Source of the DNA: Euryarchaeota archaeon RBG_19FT_COMBO_69_17
Lineage (GTDB): Archaea > Thermoplasmatota > Thermoplasmata > RBG-16-68-12
Assembly (NCBI GenBank): GCA_001800825.1
Contig: MGWD01000003.1
Location: forward strand, 17,820 to 53,090
Length of the DNA stretch: 35,271 bases
Direction: 5' to 3'
The number at the start of each line of letters is the position of its first letter. Positions within the stretch are counted from its first letter, which is position 1. The notes under the pieces were generated by a model that saw nothing but the letters and a program-made list of their open reading frames with translations, was not told where the DNA came from and did not search any database. The translations under genes and the position numbers were made by a program. This document shows, one piece after another, positions 18,717 to 27,527 of the stretch.

Positions 18717-19636
18717 AGCGATCCGAGCTCCTCCAGCGGCTCGAGGAGCGCCTCGCTCGCGGCGAGATCTCCGAGGCGACGTACCTGGGCATCAAGGCCC
18801 GGTACGACGCGGAGCCCGAGGTCCCGGAGGCGGAGGCCCCGTCCCTCGAGACGACGATCGCGGACGCCGTGGCGCGGGCGACGACGGAGGCTTCCCGGGC
18901 GGGCGACGAAGCCTCCCGCGCGGTCGGCGAGGCCATGCGCGCGGTCGAGTTCTCGGGGATGGGCGTGAGGCTGAGCGACGAGGCGATCCGGATCGCGGGG
19001 GCGGGTGTCGTCACGGGGCAGCCCGTCCGCACGCGGATGTTCAAGTCCGCGGGGAGCGCCCGGGTCCAGGGGGACCTCGAGGCGGACGAGACGAAAGTGG
19101 CCGGTGCGTGCGCGTTCGAGGGCAGCGTCACGACGGACGCGTTCCGCTCCTCCGGCTCCGTGCGGGTCGCCAAGGCCCTCACGGCGGACCGCGTCGAGTC
19201 GAGCGGCTCCCTCGAGGTGGGGGAGGACCTCACCGCGGACGAGGTCGTCTCGAGCGGGAGTCTCAAGGTCGGCGGGTCCCTCCGCGCGGACCGCCTCCAC
19301 GCGAGCGGGAGCCTCGCCGTGGCGGGGTCCCTCGTCGCGGACGACGTGACCGTGGAGCTCGGCGGAAGCTCCCGGGTCGGGGATGTCCACGCGGACGAGG
19401 TCCGCGTCAAGGTCACGGGCGGGCTCCTTCGGACCCGGGGCGACCTCCGGGCCGGCACGATCCACGCCGACTCCGTCTACCTGGAGGGGACGACGGCGAA
19501 CCTCGTGCGCGGGGACCGCGTGACGATCGGCCCCCACTGCCGCATCCAGGCCGTGGAGGCGGAGGAACTCGTCGTCCACGAATCGAGCGAGGTCCTCGAG
19601 CGGCGAGGGCCGACGACGGGCGTGTCCAAGGGATGA
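18713..19636 (+). CDS. SHOCT-like N-terminal domain plus bactofilin-like repetitive beta-helix protein
   Basis: N-term LLQRLEERLARGEISEATYLGIKARYD; six consecutive 17-residue repeats (SSGSLEVGEDLTADEVV SSGSLKVGGSLRADRLH ...). Confidence 0.8.
   Translation: MKRSELLQRLEERLARGEISEATYLGIKARYDAEPEVPEAEAPSLETTIADAVARATTEASRAGDEASRAVGEAMRAVEFSGMGVRLSDEAIRIAGAGVVTGQPVRTRMFKSAGSARVQGDLEADETKVAGACAFEGSVTTDAFRSSGSVRVAKALTADRVESSGSLEVGEDLTADEVVSSGSLKVGGSLRADRLHASGSLAVAGSLVADDVTVELGGSSRVGDVHADEVRVKVTGGLLRTRGDLRAGTIHADSVYLEGTTANLVRGDRVTIGPHCRIQAVEAEELVVHESSEVLERRGPTTGVSKG
19046..19351 (+). repeat. Six 51-bp (17-aa) coding tandem repeats
   Basis: SAGSARVQGDLEADETK / VAGACAFEGSVTTDAFR / SSGSVRVAKALTADRVE / SSGSLEVGEDLTADEVV / SSGSLKVGGSLRADRLH / ASGSLAVAGSLVADDVT. 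Confidence 0.85.
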
Positions 19637-19670
19637 GCCGACCCCCGTTCGATTCCCGGTACACAAGTTT

Positions 19671-19678
19671 CTTATAAG
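19671..19678 (+). promoter_or_regulatory. TATA box of the CDC48 gene
   Basis: TTCTTATAAGCC centred about 26 nt before GTG 19700, consistent with a leaderless transcript. Confidence 0.55.
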
Positions 19679-19699
19679 CCGGAAGGTTTGGAACGCCCC

Positions 19700-21919
19700 G
19701 TGCCCGAAAGGGTCCAATTGAAGGTCGCCGAGGCGCCCCAGTCCGACGTCGGCCTGGGCCGCGCCCGCGTGGACACGAAGACCCGCGTGGCGCTCGGCGT
19801 CGACGTGGGCGAGATCATCGAGATCATCGGGAAGAAGTCGACCGCCGCGAAGCTCTTCCGCGTGATGCAGGAGGACGAGGGGAAGGGGATCCTCCGGATC
19901 GACGGCCTCGTCCGGCGGAACGTCGGCGTGAGCCTCGGGGACAAGGTCGAGGTCCGCAAGGCCGAGGTGTTCCAGGCCGAGCGCGTGACGATCGCGCCGA
20001 TCATCAGCGAGGGCCACAAGATCTCCTTTGGGCAGGGGATCGAGAACTTCGTGAAGCGAGGCCTGCTCAAGCGGCCCGTGACGAAGGGGGACGTCGTCAT
20101 CGTCCCCGGGATCGCCCTCATGGGTGGAGCCCTCCCGTTCATGGTCATCAAGACCCAGCCCAAGGGCGTCGTCCAGATCCACGACGACTCGATCATCGAG
20201 ATGAAGGAGGAGCCCGTCCGGGAAGGCGAGGTCCTCACCCCGACGGTCACCTACGAGGACATCGGCGGCCTCAAGGAGGAGCTCATGAAGGTCCGCGAGA
20301 TGATCGAGCTCCCCCTGAAGCACGCGGAGCTCTTCGAGCGGCTCGGGATCGACCCTCCGAAGGGCGTCCTCCTGTACGGCCCGCCGGGGACGGGGAAGAC
20401 CCTCATCGCGAAGGCCGTGGCCAACGAGGCGGGGGCCAACTTCTCCTCGATCCAGGGCCCCGAGATCATGTCGAAGTACTACGGGCAGAGCGAGGAGCGC
20501 CTCCGCGAGAAGTTTGAGGAGGCCCAGAAGAACGCCCCGAGCGTCCTGTTCATCGACGAACTCGACTCGATCGCCCCGAAGCGGGAGGAGGTCACAGGGG
20601 AGGTCGAGCGGCGTGTCGTCGCCCAGCTCCTGACCCTCATGGACGGCCTTTCGGGCCGGGGCCAGGTCATCGTGATCGGCGCGACGAACCGGGACGAGGC
20701 GATCGACCCCGCCCTCCGGCGGCCGGGCCGCTTCGACCGGGAGATCGAGATCGGCGTGCCGGATCGGGAAGGCCGGAAGGAGGTCCTCCAGATCCACACC
20801 CGCGGGATGCCCATCGAGGGATCTGAGGAGGAGCGCGAAGGGCTTCTCACGGAACTCGCGGACGTGACCCACGGCTTCGTCGGAGCGGACCTCGCGGCCC
20901 TCGCGAGGGAGGCCGCCATGAAGACCCTCCGGCGGTACCTGCCGGAGCTCGACCTCGAGAAGCCCATCCCCGCGGAGGTCCTCGAGCGGATGCGAGTGAC
21001 GGCGGACGACTTCAAGAACGCCCTCAAGGAGGTCGAGCCCAGTGCGATGCGGGAGGTCCTCGTCGAGATCCCGCGGATCCAGTGGTCCGACGTCGGCGGC
21101 CTCGAGGACGTGAAGATGAAGCTTCGGGAGGCCGTCGAGATGCCTCTCAAGGACCCGGAGTCCTTCCGTCGCCTCGGGATCCGGCCCCCGCGGGGCGTCC
21201 TCCTGTCGGGACCGCCTGGCAGCGGGAAGACCCTCCTCGCGAAGGCCGTCGCCACAGAGAGCGAGTCGAACTTCATCTCGATCAAGGGCCCCGAGGTCAT
21301 GTCGAAGTGGGTTGGCGAGTCGGAGAAGGCCGTCCGCATGATCTTCAAGAAGGCGAAGCAGGTCGCCCCTTGCATCGTGTTCCTCGACGAACTCGACGCG
21401 ATCGCCCACCGGCGGGGGATGGACAACGACAGCGGGGTGAGTGAACGGGTCGTGAACCAGCTCCTCACATCCATGGACGGCCTCGAGAGCCTCGAGGACG
21501 TCGTCGTGATCGGGGCGACGAACCGGCCCGACTTGATCGACCCCGCGCTCCTGCGCACGGGCCGCTTCGACCGGATTCTGCTCGTCCCGGCCCCGGACAA
21601 GGCCGCGCGGCTCGAGGTCCTCAAGGTCCACACGCGGGAGATGCCCATCGAGGGCGTCGACCTCGAGGAGCTCGCCGTGGACCTGGACGGCTACACGGGC
21701 GCGGACATCGAGGGGCTGTGCCGGGAGGCGGCGATGATCGCCCTCCGGGAGAACCGGAAGGCGAAGAAGGTCGGCATGCCCCACTTCCAGGAAGCGCTGA
21801 AGACGGTCCCGCCGAGCCTCGACGAGGACACGATCAAGTTCTACGAGGAGATCGGCAAGCGCCTCGAGCGCGGCGCGATCCGCCGGCGGCGGGAAGAGGA
21901 ACTCCCGTACCTCCGCTGA
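19700..21919 (+). CDS. cdc48: CDC48/VAT family double-AAA ATPase
   Basis: Two AAA modules: [22 protein letters not shown] with [15 protein letters not shown], and [22 protein letters not shown] with [16 protein letters not shown]-terminal VAT-N-like domain. GTG start at 19700 (TTG 19688 alternative). Confidence 0.97.
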   Translation: MPERVQLKVAEAPQSDVGLGRARVDTKTRVALGVDVGEIIEIIGKKSTAAKLFRVMQEDEGKGILRIDGLVRRNVGVSLGDKVEVRKAEVFQAERVTIAPIISEGHKISFGQGIENFVKRGLLKRPVTKGDVVIVPGIALMGGALPFMVIKTQPKGVVQIHDDSIIEMKEEPVREGEVLTPTVTYEDIGGLKEELMKVREMIELPLKHAELFERLGIDPPKGVLLYGPPGTGKTLIAKAVANEAGANFSSIQGPEIMSKYYGQSEERLREKFEEAQKNAPSVLFIDELDSIAPKREEVTGEVERRVVAQLLTLMDGLSGRGQVIVIGATNRDEAIDPALRRPGRFDREIEIGVPDREGRKEVLQIHTRGMPIEGSEEEREGLLTELADVTHGFVGADLAALAREAAMKTLRRYLPELDLEKPIPAEVLERMRVTADDFKNALKEVEPSAMREVLVEIPRIQWSDVGGLEDVKMKLREAVEMPLKDPESFRRLGIRPPRGVLLSGPPGSGKTLLAKAVATESESNFISIKGPEVMSKWVGESEKAVRMIFKKAKQVAPCIVFLDELDAIAHRRGMDNDSGVSERVVNQLLTSMDGLESLEDVVVIGATNRPDLIDPALLRTGRFDRILLVPAPDKAARLEVLKVHTREMPIEGVDLEELAVDLDGYTGADIEGLCREAAMIALRENRKAKKVGMPHFQEALKTVPPSLDEDTIKFYEEIGKRLERGAIRRRREEELPYLR

Positions 21920-21925
21920 TCCGGC

Positions 21926-23521
21926 CTACGCCTTGGGATGGACCGTCCTCCCGCCGACGACGGTCCGGAGGACCTTCGCCCGCGTGACCCGCTCGGGCGG
22001 GATCTCGAAGAGGTCCTCCGACAGGACGACGAGGTCCGCGTACTTCCCCGGCTCCAGGGTGCCGCGGGTGTCGTCCGCGTGGCACGCGTAGGCACCTCGG
22101 CGGGTGTAGCCGTCGATCGCCTCCGCAACGGTCAGGCGGTGGGGCGACGGGCCTCCCTCCGGGGCCTCCCGGGCGACGGCCTCCTCGATCCCGACGAGGG
22201 GGTCCATGGAGGCGACGGGCCAGTCGCTCGCGAAGGCGAGGGTCGCGCCCGTGTCCAGGAGGCCCCTCCAGGGGAACGCGATCCGGGTCCGCTCGGGGCC
22301 GATGACCTCCCGCCAGCGGGCCGTGAGCTCGGGGGACGCGTGGCGGGGCATCATGCACGGGACGACCCCGAGCCGCGCGAACCTCGGGATGTCCGCGGGG
22401 TCGAGGTTCTCGCAGTGTTCGATCCGATGACGCCGCCCCGACGTGCCGTTCGCCCGGGCGGCCGCCGCGTACGCGTCCAGGGCGATTCGGACCCCGCGGT
22501 CCCCGCACGCATGGGTGCAGACCTGGAACCCCGCGCGGTCGAGGTCCGCGACGAGGGCGTGGTACGCCTCCTCGGGATACTGGGTCGGGCCCCGCCACGA
22601 CGGGTCGCCCGCGTACGGCTCGAGGAGGGCCGCGGTCCGGGTCTCCTGGACCCCGTCGATGTAGACCTTCACCGCTCCCACGCACAAGGAGTCGTCCCGG
22701 TAGGGTCGCGCGATCTCCCCGAACGACGCCCGTTCCGCCGGCGTCGTCTCCACGGGATGGTAGATCGCGACCCGCACCCGGACCGTGAGTTCGCCCGCCT
22801 TCCACAGAGTCGCGTACGCGTGGAGGTCCGCGAGGTTCACCTGGACGTCGAACGCGGTCGTGATCCCGAGGCGGCTCGCCATCCCGACGGTCCGGCGGAG
22901 GCCGTCGAGGGACCGGCGCCGCTGGACCTCCGGGAGGTACGGCGTGAGGTCGAAGACCTCGTGGAACACCCCCGTCAGCTCGCCCGTCCGGGGGTCCCGG
23001 ACGGGCTGTCCGAGCTCCTTCCCCGCGGCACGGAAGGCCTCGAGCGCCCGTTCGACGAACCGGCCGTTCCCGAGGCCCGTGTGGCCGTCCCACGCGCTGA
23101 TCACCACGGGCCGGTCCTGAACCGCCGCGTCGAGGTCCTCCTTCCCAGGGAGCCCTTCGGGCGAGAGAGCCGCGTAGTCGAACCCGTGGCCGATGAACAG
23201 CTCCTCCTCCGGGTGCTCCCGAGCGTACCCCGCGATCCGCCGTTGCACGGTCACAAGGCTCGGGCGGTCCGTCAGGTCGATCCACGTGCCGAGCTCGAAG
23301 CCCCACATGAGGTGGACGTGGCTGTCGATCAACCCCGGGAGGATGAGGCGGCCGTCCGCGTCCACGACGTCCGTGCGGGGGCCGATCCGGGATTCGACGT
23401 CCCGACGGCGGCCCACGATGTCGATTCGGCCGCGCGACGACGCGAGGGCCTCGGCCCACGGCTCGGCGGGGTTCGCGGTGTAGATCCGGGCGTTCACGAC
23501 GGCAAAGTCCGCGGGCGCCAT
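21926..23521 (-). CDS. Amidohydrolase family 3 (YtcJ-like)
   Basis: DGRLILPGLIDSHVHLMWG, CTHACGDRGVRIALDAY, RHRIEHCENLDPADIPRF, LAFASDWPVASMDPL. ATG 23521 has GAGG 6 nt upstream; 23527 or 23551 are alternatives. Confidence 0.92.
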   Translation of the reverse strand: MAPADFAVVNARIYTANPAEPWAEALASSRGRIDIVGRRRDVESRIGPRTDVVDADGRLILPGLIDSHVHLMWGFELGTWIDLTDRPSLVTVQRRIAGYAREHPEEELFIGHGFDYAALSPEGLPGKEDLDAAVQDRPVVISAWDGHTGLGNGRFVERALEAFRAAGKELGQPVRDPRTGELTGVFHEVFDLTPYLPEVQRRRSLDGLRRTVGMASRLGITTAFDVQVNLADLHAYATLWKAGELTVRVRVAIYHPVETTPAERASFGEIARPYRDDSLCVGAVKVYIDGVQETRTAALLEPYAGDPSWRGPTQYPEEAYHALVADLDRAGFQVCTHACGDRGVRIALDAYAAAARANGTSGRRHRIEHCENLDPADIPRFARLGVVPCMMPRHASPELTARWREVIGPERTRIAFPWRGLLDTGATLAFASDWPVASMDPLVGIEEAVAREAPEGGPSPHRLTVAEAIDGYTRRGAYACHADDTRGTLEPGKYADLVVLSEDLFEIPPERVTRAKVLRTVVGGRTVHPKA

Positions 23522-23626
23522 GTCCATCCTCGGAGCGGGACCGCACGTCACGATGAAAAGGCCTCGCGAAGCTCGTCCCCCGGCGGGGTCGGACCCTTTT
23601 TATCCAAAGGGCCTGTTCGGGTCCCC

Positions 23627-24304
23627 ATGCGCGCCGCGGACGCCCTGAAGCACTGGACCCGCCTGATCCTCAAGCAAGGCCCCTCCCGCCTCGCGATCGC
23701 GGTCGGCGTCCTCTTCCTCCTGCTCGCCCTCGCGTCGCCCCTGTGGTCGTTCACGTTCAACGGGGGCGGTGGGGACTGGTCCACGCGGACGTACGGCTGG
23801 ACGACGTTCACCCAGGAGGAGTACGAGAACGGGATCTGGGACCGGACGATCGTCCAGTCGTACGCCTCCCCGAACTTCGACGACCTCTCCATCGCGGCGA
23901 CGATGGGGGCCACGTACTGGCTCACCCTCGTCTTCCTCATCGTCCTCGCCGGGGCCGCGTTCGTCCTCGCCCTCCCGCGGTTCCGGACGATGGGCCCCCT
24001 CGCCCACCTCGGGCTGAGCCTCGCCGTGATCATCCTCGGCGTGATCGCCCTGTTCTACCCTGTCGTCGTGCTCCCCGGGGGCCTCGCGACGGACCTCGCG
24101 CCCCTCCCCGTCGGAGGCGGCTATTGGGGCGGTCCCGTGGCAACAACGACACCGAACGGGGAGCTCACGTGGGGCGCAGGCCTCGGCTGGTGGGCCCTCC
24201 TGGTCGGGTTCCTCCTGGGGTCCGTCGGGGTCGCCCTGCCCTATATCCAGAGCGTCCGCTCGCTGAACCCGCCCGGGCCGAGGACCTGGCATCCGGGACG
24301 CTGA
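23627..24304 (+). CDS. Polytopic (about 4-TM) membrane protein of unknown function
   Basis: MRAADALKHWTRLILKQGPSRLAIAVGVLFLLLALASPLWSF... four hydrophobic segments; TATA-like CTTTTTATCC at about 23595-23604. In the track it is the end of ORF 21938-24304. Confidence 0.72.
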   Translation: MRAADALKHWTRLILKQGPSRLAIAVGVLFLLLALASPLWSFTFNGGGGDWSTRTYGWTTFTQEEYENGIWDRTIVQSYASPNFDDLSIAATMGATYWLTLVFLIVLAGAAFVLALPRFRTMGPLAHLGLSLAVIILGVIALFYPVVVLPGGLATDLAPLPVGGGYWGGPVATTTPNGELTWGAGLGWWALLVGFLLGSVGVALPYIQSVRSLNPPGPRTWHPGR

Positions 24305-24348
24305 ATCCCCGGCGGCGGGGTCGGAACGTTCAAATAGCGAGCGTCAGA

Positions 24349-24361
24349 TGTCTGTCAGACA
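24349..24361. promoter_or_regulatory. 13-bp palindrome TGTCTG-T-CAGACA near the predicted PRC-barrel promoter
   Basis: Perfect 6-bp arms; TTCAAATAG TATA-like element at 24329-24337. Confidence 0.42.
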
Positions 24362-24421
24362 CAGGGATGGGATCCCTTCGCGACGGGGTCGCGGGGGGCC
24401 CTCACCGGTCCGGGTGATGGG

Positions 24422-24658
24422 ATGAAGCGGTTTGCGACGGAGCTCACGGGGAAGACCGTCATGACGAACGACGGCCAGATCCTCGGGACGATCGAGAACT
24501 TCATTATAAACACGAAGACGGGGAAGCTGTCCGACGTCCTCGTCCTCCCCGCGGAGAACGTGTCCCCGAGGTCCTTCAAGACGGACCCGGAGGGGCGGCT
24601 CGTCCTGCCCTTCAACGGGATGCGCGCGGTGCGGGACGTCGTCGTGATGAACCTCTAG
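24422..24658 (+). CDS. PRC-barrel domain protein
   Basis: MKRFATELTGKTVMTNDGQILGTIENFIINTKTGKLSDVLVLPAENV... typical PRC-barrel pattern (78 aa). Confidence 0.88.
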   Translation: MKRFATELTGKTVMTNDGQILGTIENFIINTKTGKLSDVLVLPAENVSPRSFKTDPEGRLVLPFNGMRAVRDVVVMNL

Positions 24659-24828
24659 GCCGACCCCTCGTTCGATGCGGGCCGGAGGGCCTCGAGGGCC
24701 CTCCTCAGGTTGTCCGGGTCGTCCAGGAGCGCGGCCACGACGGCCTCGATGAGGGCGGCGGTGGACCAGATCTCGGTGATGAGGTCGGGGTCCCGGTGAA
24801 GGGACCACCCGACCCGCGAGGCCGCCAC
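24655..24828 (-). CDS. Possible 57-aa micro-protein downstream of flotillin (not in the ORF track)
   Basis: Hand translation from GTG: VAASRVGWSLHRDPDLITEIWSTAALIEAVVAALLDDPDNLRRALEALRPASNEGSA*. Starts 4 nt after the flotillin stop; stop interlocks with the PRC-barrel stop at CTAG. Confidence 0.5.
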   Translation of the reverse strand: MAASRVGWSLHRDPDLITEIWSTAALIEAVVAALLDDPDNLRRALEALRPASNEGSA

Positions 24829-24832
24829 GGCC

Positions 24833-26350
24833 TCACTTCGCGATGTCCTTCAGCTTCCCCGCGAGCTCCGCGAGGTCCATCCCCGTCAGGGCCTTCACGA
24901 GGGCGGGGGCCGTCGCCGCGATGTCGACGACGCTCCCGACGAGTTGGGACGGGCCTCGTTCGCCCATGATGATGAGCTTCTCCGTCCTCTCGAGGGATTT
25001 CGCCGCGTTTGCGACAATCTCGGGGAGCTTCTCCACGATGAGCTGGGTCACGGCCGCCCTGCCGTACTGCTCCCAGGCCTCCGCCTTCTTCCGCATGGCC
25101 TCGGCTTCCGCGAGTCCCTTCGCCTTGATCGCGTAGGCCTCCGCCTCGCCCTTCAGGCGTATGATGTCCGCCTCGGCGGTCCCCTCCTGGCGGATCCGCT
25201 CCGCCTCCCCCGCGGCGGTCCGGGCGAGCCGCTCCCGCTCCCCTTCCGCGACGAGGATCGCCCGCTCCTTCTCCCCTTCCGCCGTGACGATGAGCTTGCG
25301 CTTCTCGCCGTCCGCGGTCGCAGCGACCGCGTCCGCCGCCATCTTCGCGGGGACGACCTGGGCCGCGATTTGCTCCTGCTCCCGCCGCTTGACCTCCTGC
25401 TGCTGGACGAGGACCTCCTGCTCCTTGTTCCGGATGTCGATCTTCCGCTGCTCGACGATGAGCTCCTGCTGCCGCTTCGCAGTCTGGAGCTGGAAGGCGA
25501 TCTCCTTGTTCGCCCGTTCGAGCTCGACCTGCGTCTCCGACTGCTGCTTGATGATGTCCCGGTCCCGATGGTACTGGGCCACGTTGGCCTCGGCCTCGGC
25601 GTTCGCCTTCTCCGCCTGCTGGGCCGCCTGGGCCTCCGCGATCGTCGCCTCCCGGTTCGCGTTCGCCTTCCCCATCCGGGCGTCCCGCTTGACCTCCTCC
25701 GTCCGCTTGACCCCGAGGGCGTTCAGGTAGCCCATCGCGTCCTCGATCTCCTTGATCACGAAGGACCGAATGTCGATCCCCATGTTCCGGAGGTCGTTCC
25801 CCGCCATCCCGAGGATCTTCGAGGCGATCGCGTCCCGGTCCGAGTTGACCTCCTCGACGGTCAGGGTCGCGCACACCCCACGGACGTGACCCTCGAGGGT
25901 CTTCAGCGCGATCTCGTTGACCGCCTGGTCCGTCTTCCCGAGGAGGTTCTCCGCTGCAGTGTTGAGCGTCGCCTCGTCGGAGGAGACCTTGACCTGGGCG
26001 ACGGCCTTGATGTTGATCTTCGCCCCCGACCGCTTGACGTCCGTCACGATGTCTGGTACGACGAGGTCCAGCGTCCGGACGTCGAGCTTGAGCCACTCCA
26101 CGCTCTCCACGATGGGCACGATGATCTTCGCGCCGCCCGAGATGACCCGGTACCCTCGGCCCCCCATCCCCCGCTGCCGCTTCCCGTACACGACCATGGC
26201 CATGTTCGGGGGGACCTTCTTGTAGCGGCTCGCGGCGATCGCGATCGCGGCGAACACCGCGACGACGATCACGAGGATGACGAGCCCCTGGATGTCCCCC
26301 GCCGTCTGAAAGACCCATCGCTCGAAGCCAAGCCCTGCCACAACCAACAC
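24833..26350 (-). CDS. Flotillin-like SPFH/band 7 protein
   Basis: N-terminal TM, KKVPPNMAMVVYGKR..., long Ala/Glu-rich coiled coil (KANAEAEANVAQ, AEGERERLARTAAGEAERIRQEGTAEADIIRLKGEAEAYAIKAKGLAEAEAMRKKAEAWEQYG). Confidence 0.95.
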   Translation of the reverse strand: MLVVAGLGFERWVFQTAGDIQGLVILVIVVAVFAAIAIAASRYKKVPPNMAMVVYGKRQRGMGGRGYRVISGGAKIIVPIVESVEWLKLDVRTLDLVVPDIVTDVKRSGAKINIKAVAQVKVSSDEATLNTAAENLLGKTDQAVNEIALKTLEGHVRGVCATLTVEEVNSDRDAIASKILGMAGNDLRNMGIDIRSFVIKEIEDAMGYLNALGVKRTEEVKRDARMGKANANREATIAEAQAAQQAEKANAEAEANVAQYHRDRDIIKQQSETQVELERANKEIAFQLQTAKRQQELIVEQRKIDIRNKEQEVLVQQQEVKRREQEQIAAQVVPAKMAADAVAATADGEKRKLIVTAEGEKERAILVAEGERERLARTAAGEAERIRQEGTAEADIIRLKGEAEAYAIKAKGLAEAEAMRKKAEAWEQYGRAAVTQLIVEKLPEIVANAAKSLERTEKLIIMGERGPSQLVGSVVDIAATAPALVKALTGMDLAELAGKLKDIAK

Positions 26351-26360
26351 CTCCTCTCCC

Positions 26361-26891
26361 CTACGCTCTGTGCACCTTCACTGCGTTCCCCATGACGGAA
26401 TCCACGACGACGTGTTCGTCCGTGCTGATCGGATCGTCCGCGACCGCGTCCACGAGGGTGCGCCCGCGGGCCTCCGTGATAACCAGGATCTGCCCCGTCT
26501 GCCCGGGGCGGATGGGGACCATGACCTGCCCCTTCGTCCCGACGAGATCCTTGAGCTCCACTTTCGTCTCCGCCTGGGTCTTCACGAAGACGTTCATCAT
26601 GACGACCCACATCCCGCCCGCGACGAGCATCGCCCCGCCGATCGCGAGGACGGGGGTGAAGAACGGACCGAATTCCATCATCTCGAATAGGGTGCCGAAC
26701 CCTCCGAAGGCGGTCCCGAAGACGGCGATGATGGGCAGGCTGAGGGGACTGAGCCCCGTGTCGATGTCCGCGCCCACATCGGAGTCAAAGCCGAGATCCC
26801 CGATGTCCCCAAGGACGAGGACGATGAGTAGGAGGACCAAGAACGCGATCATCACCCAGGTGTACAAGCTCAGGCCAAGCACGATCGTCAT
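26361..26891 (-). CDS. NfeD-like membrane protein with C-terminal OB-fold
   Basis: Multiple TMs then VELKDLVGTKGQVMVPIRPGQTGQILV...; directly upstream of flotillin. Confidence 0.85.
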   Translation of the reverse strand: MTIVLGLSLYTWVMIAFLVLLLIVLVLGDIGDLGFDSDVGADIDTGLSPLSLPIIAVFGTAFGGFGTLFEMMEFGPFFTPVLAIGGAMLVAGGMWVVMMNVFVKTQAETKVELKDLVGTKGQVMVPIRPGQTGQILVITEARGRTLVDAVADDPISTDEHVVVDSVMGNAVKVHRA

Positions 26892-26895
26892 CGGT

Positions 26896-27423
26896 TCACT
26901 TCCACTCCCTCGTCACGCGTTCCGACTTCTGGGACGGAAGTCTGACGGCCTCCGTCGACCCCACGGACCGGGTCCCGCAATTCCAGCAGAAGGCGTCCCC
27001 CGGGTGCAGCTTCGCGCCGCAGTACGCGCAGAAGGACCCCGGGCGGGGCCGGGGCGGCTCGGCCCGTGGGGCAGGGCCCTCCGCGCTCGGCGGCGTCGGC
27101 CTCGAGCCCCTCCGGGGCTCCTCCCTCGTGGGGGTCGGCGAGGCCGCCGGGACGGGCGGGCCCGCGGCCCTCGGCCGGCGGTCGAAGACGGTCCCGCACT
27201 CCGTGCACTGGGGGGCGTCCTCCGCCACGAGGGCCCCGCAGATCGGGCACACGTAGCCTCGGAAGACGACCCCGCGGCGGCCGAAGCCGAGGTCCCGGTT
27301 CGGCTGGAACTCGAGTTGGCGGGACGAATCGAAGCTCAGGCGTCGGCCCACCTCGAACTCGAGGGACCGCCAAGGGTCGAACTCGAGGTTGCGGCTCGGG
27401 TTGAAGTTGAGTAACTCCCCCAC
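26896..27423 (-). CDS. Double zinc-ribbon protein with N-terminal octapeptide repeats
   Basis: Repeats NPSRNLEF DPWRSLEF EVGRRLSF DSSRQLEF QPNRDLGF; zinc ribbons CPICGALVAEDAPQCTECG and CAYCGAKLHPGDAFCWNCG. Confidence 0.87.
   Translation of the reverse strand: MGELLNFNPSRNLEFDPWRSLEFEVGRRLSFDSSRQLEFQPNRDLGFGRRGVVFRGYVCPICGALVAEDAPQCTECGTVFDRRPRAAGPPVPAASPTPTREEPRRGSRPTPPSAEGPAPRAEPPRPRPGSFCAYCGAKLHPGDAFCWNCGTRSVGSTEAVRLPSQKSERVTREWK
27283..27402 (-). repeat. Five 24-bp (8-aa) coding repeats, consensus [DNQ]-P-x-R-x-L-E-F
   Basis: Read directly from the translation, residues 8-47 of the zinc-ribbon protein. Confidence 0.88.
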
Positions 27424-27527
27424 GTCCGTCCCTCCGGCGCCGCCATATCCAGGGATTGGACCATAAACGTTGTGTTGGAATCCTCACGCCAGGGGCCTCA
27501 ATCGCTCCTGAGCCACAGCCTTTGGTC

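Noticed and set aside
18398-21784. 1128-aa minus-strand ORF antisense to the beta-helix and CDC48 genes
   Set aside because: Arg/Asp/Leu/Val-rich, no domain motif, fully antisense to strong CDSs; an artefact of very high GC3.
21905-21919. CDC48 C-terminus ELPYLR as a proteasome-docking HbYX motif
   Set aside because: HbYX needs Tyr as the penultimate residue; here the end is Y-L-R, so the motif is not met.
21938-23626. Upstream extension of the membrane-protein ORF as one 788-aa protein
   Set aside because: First about 563 codons are antisense to the amidohydrolase; real start is ATG 23627 behind a TATA-like element.
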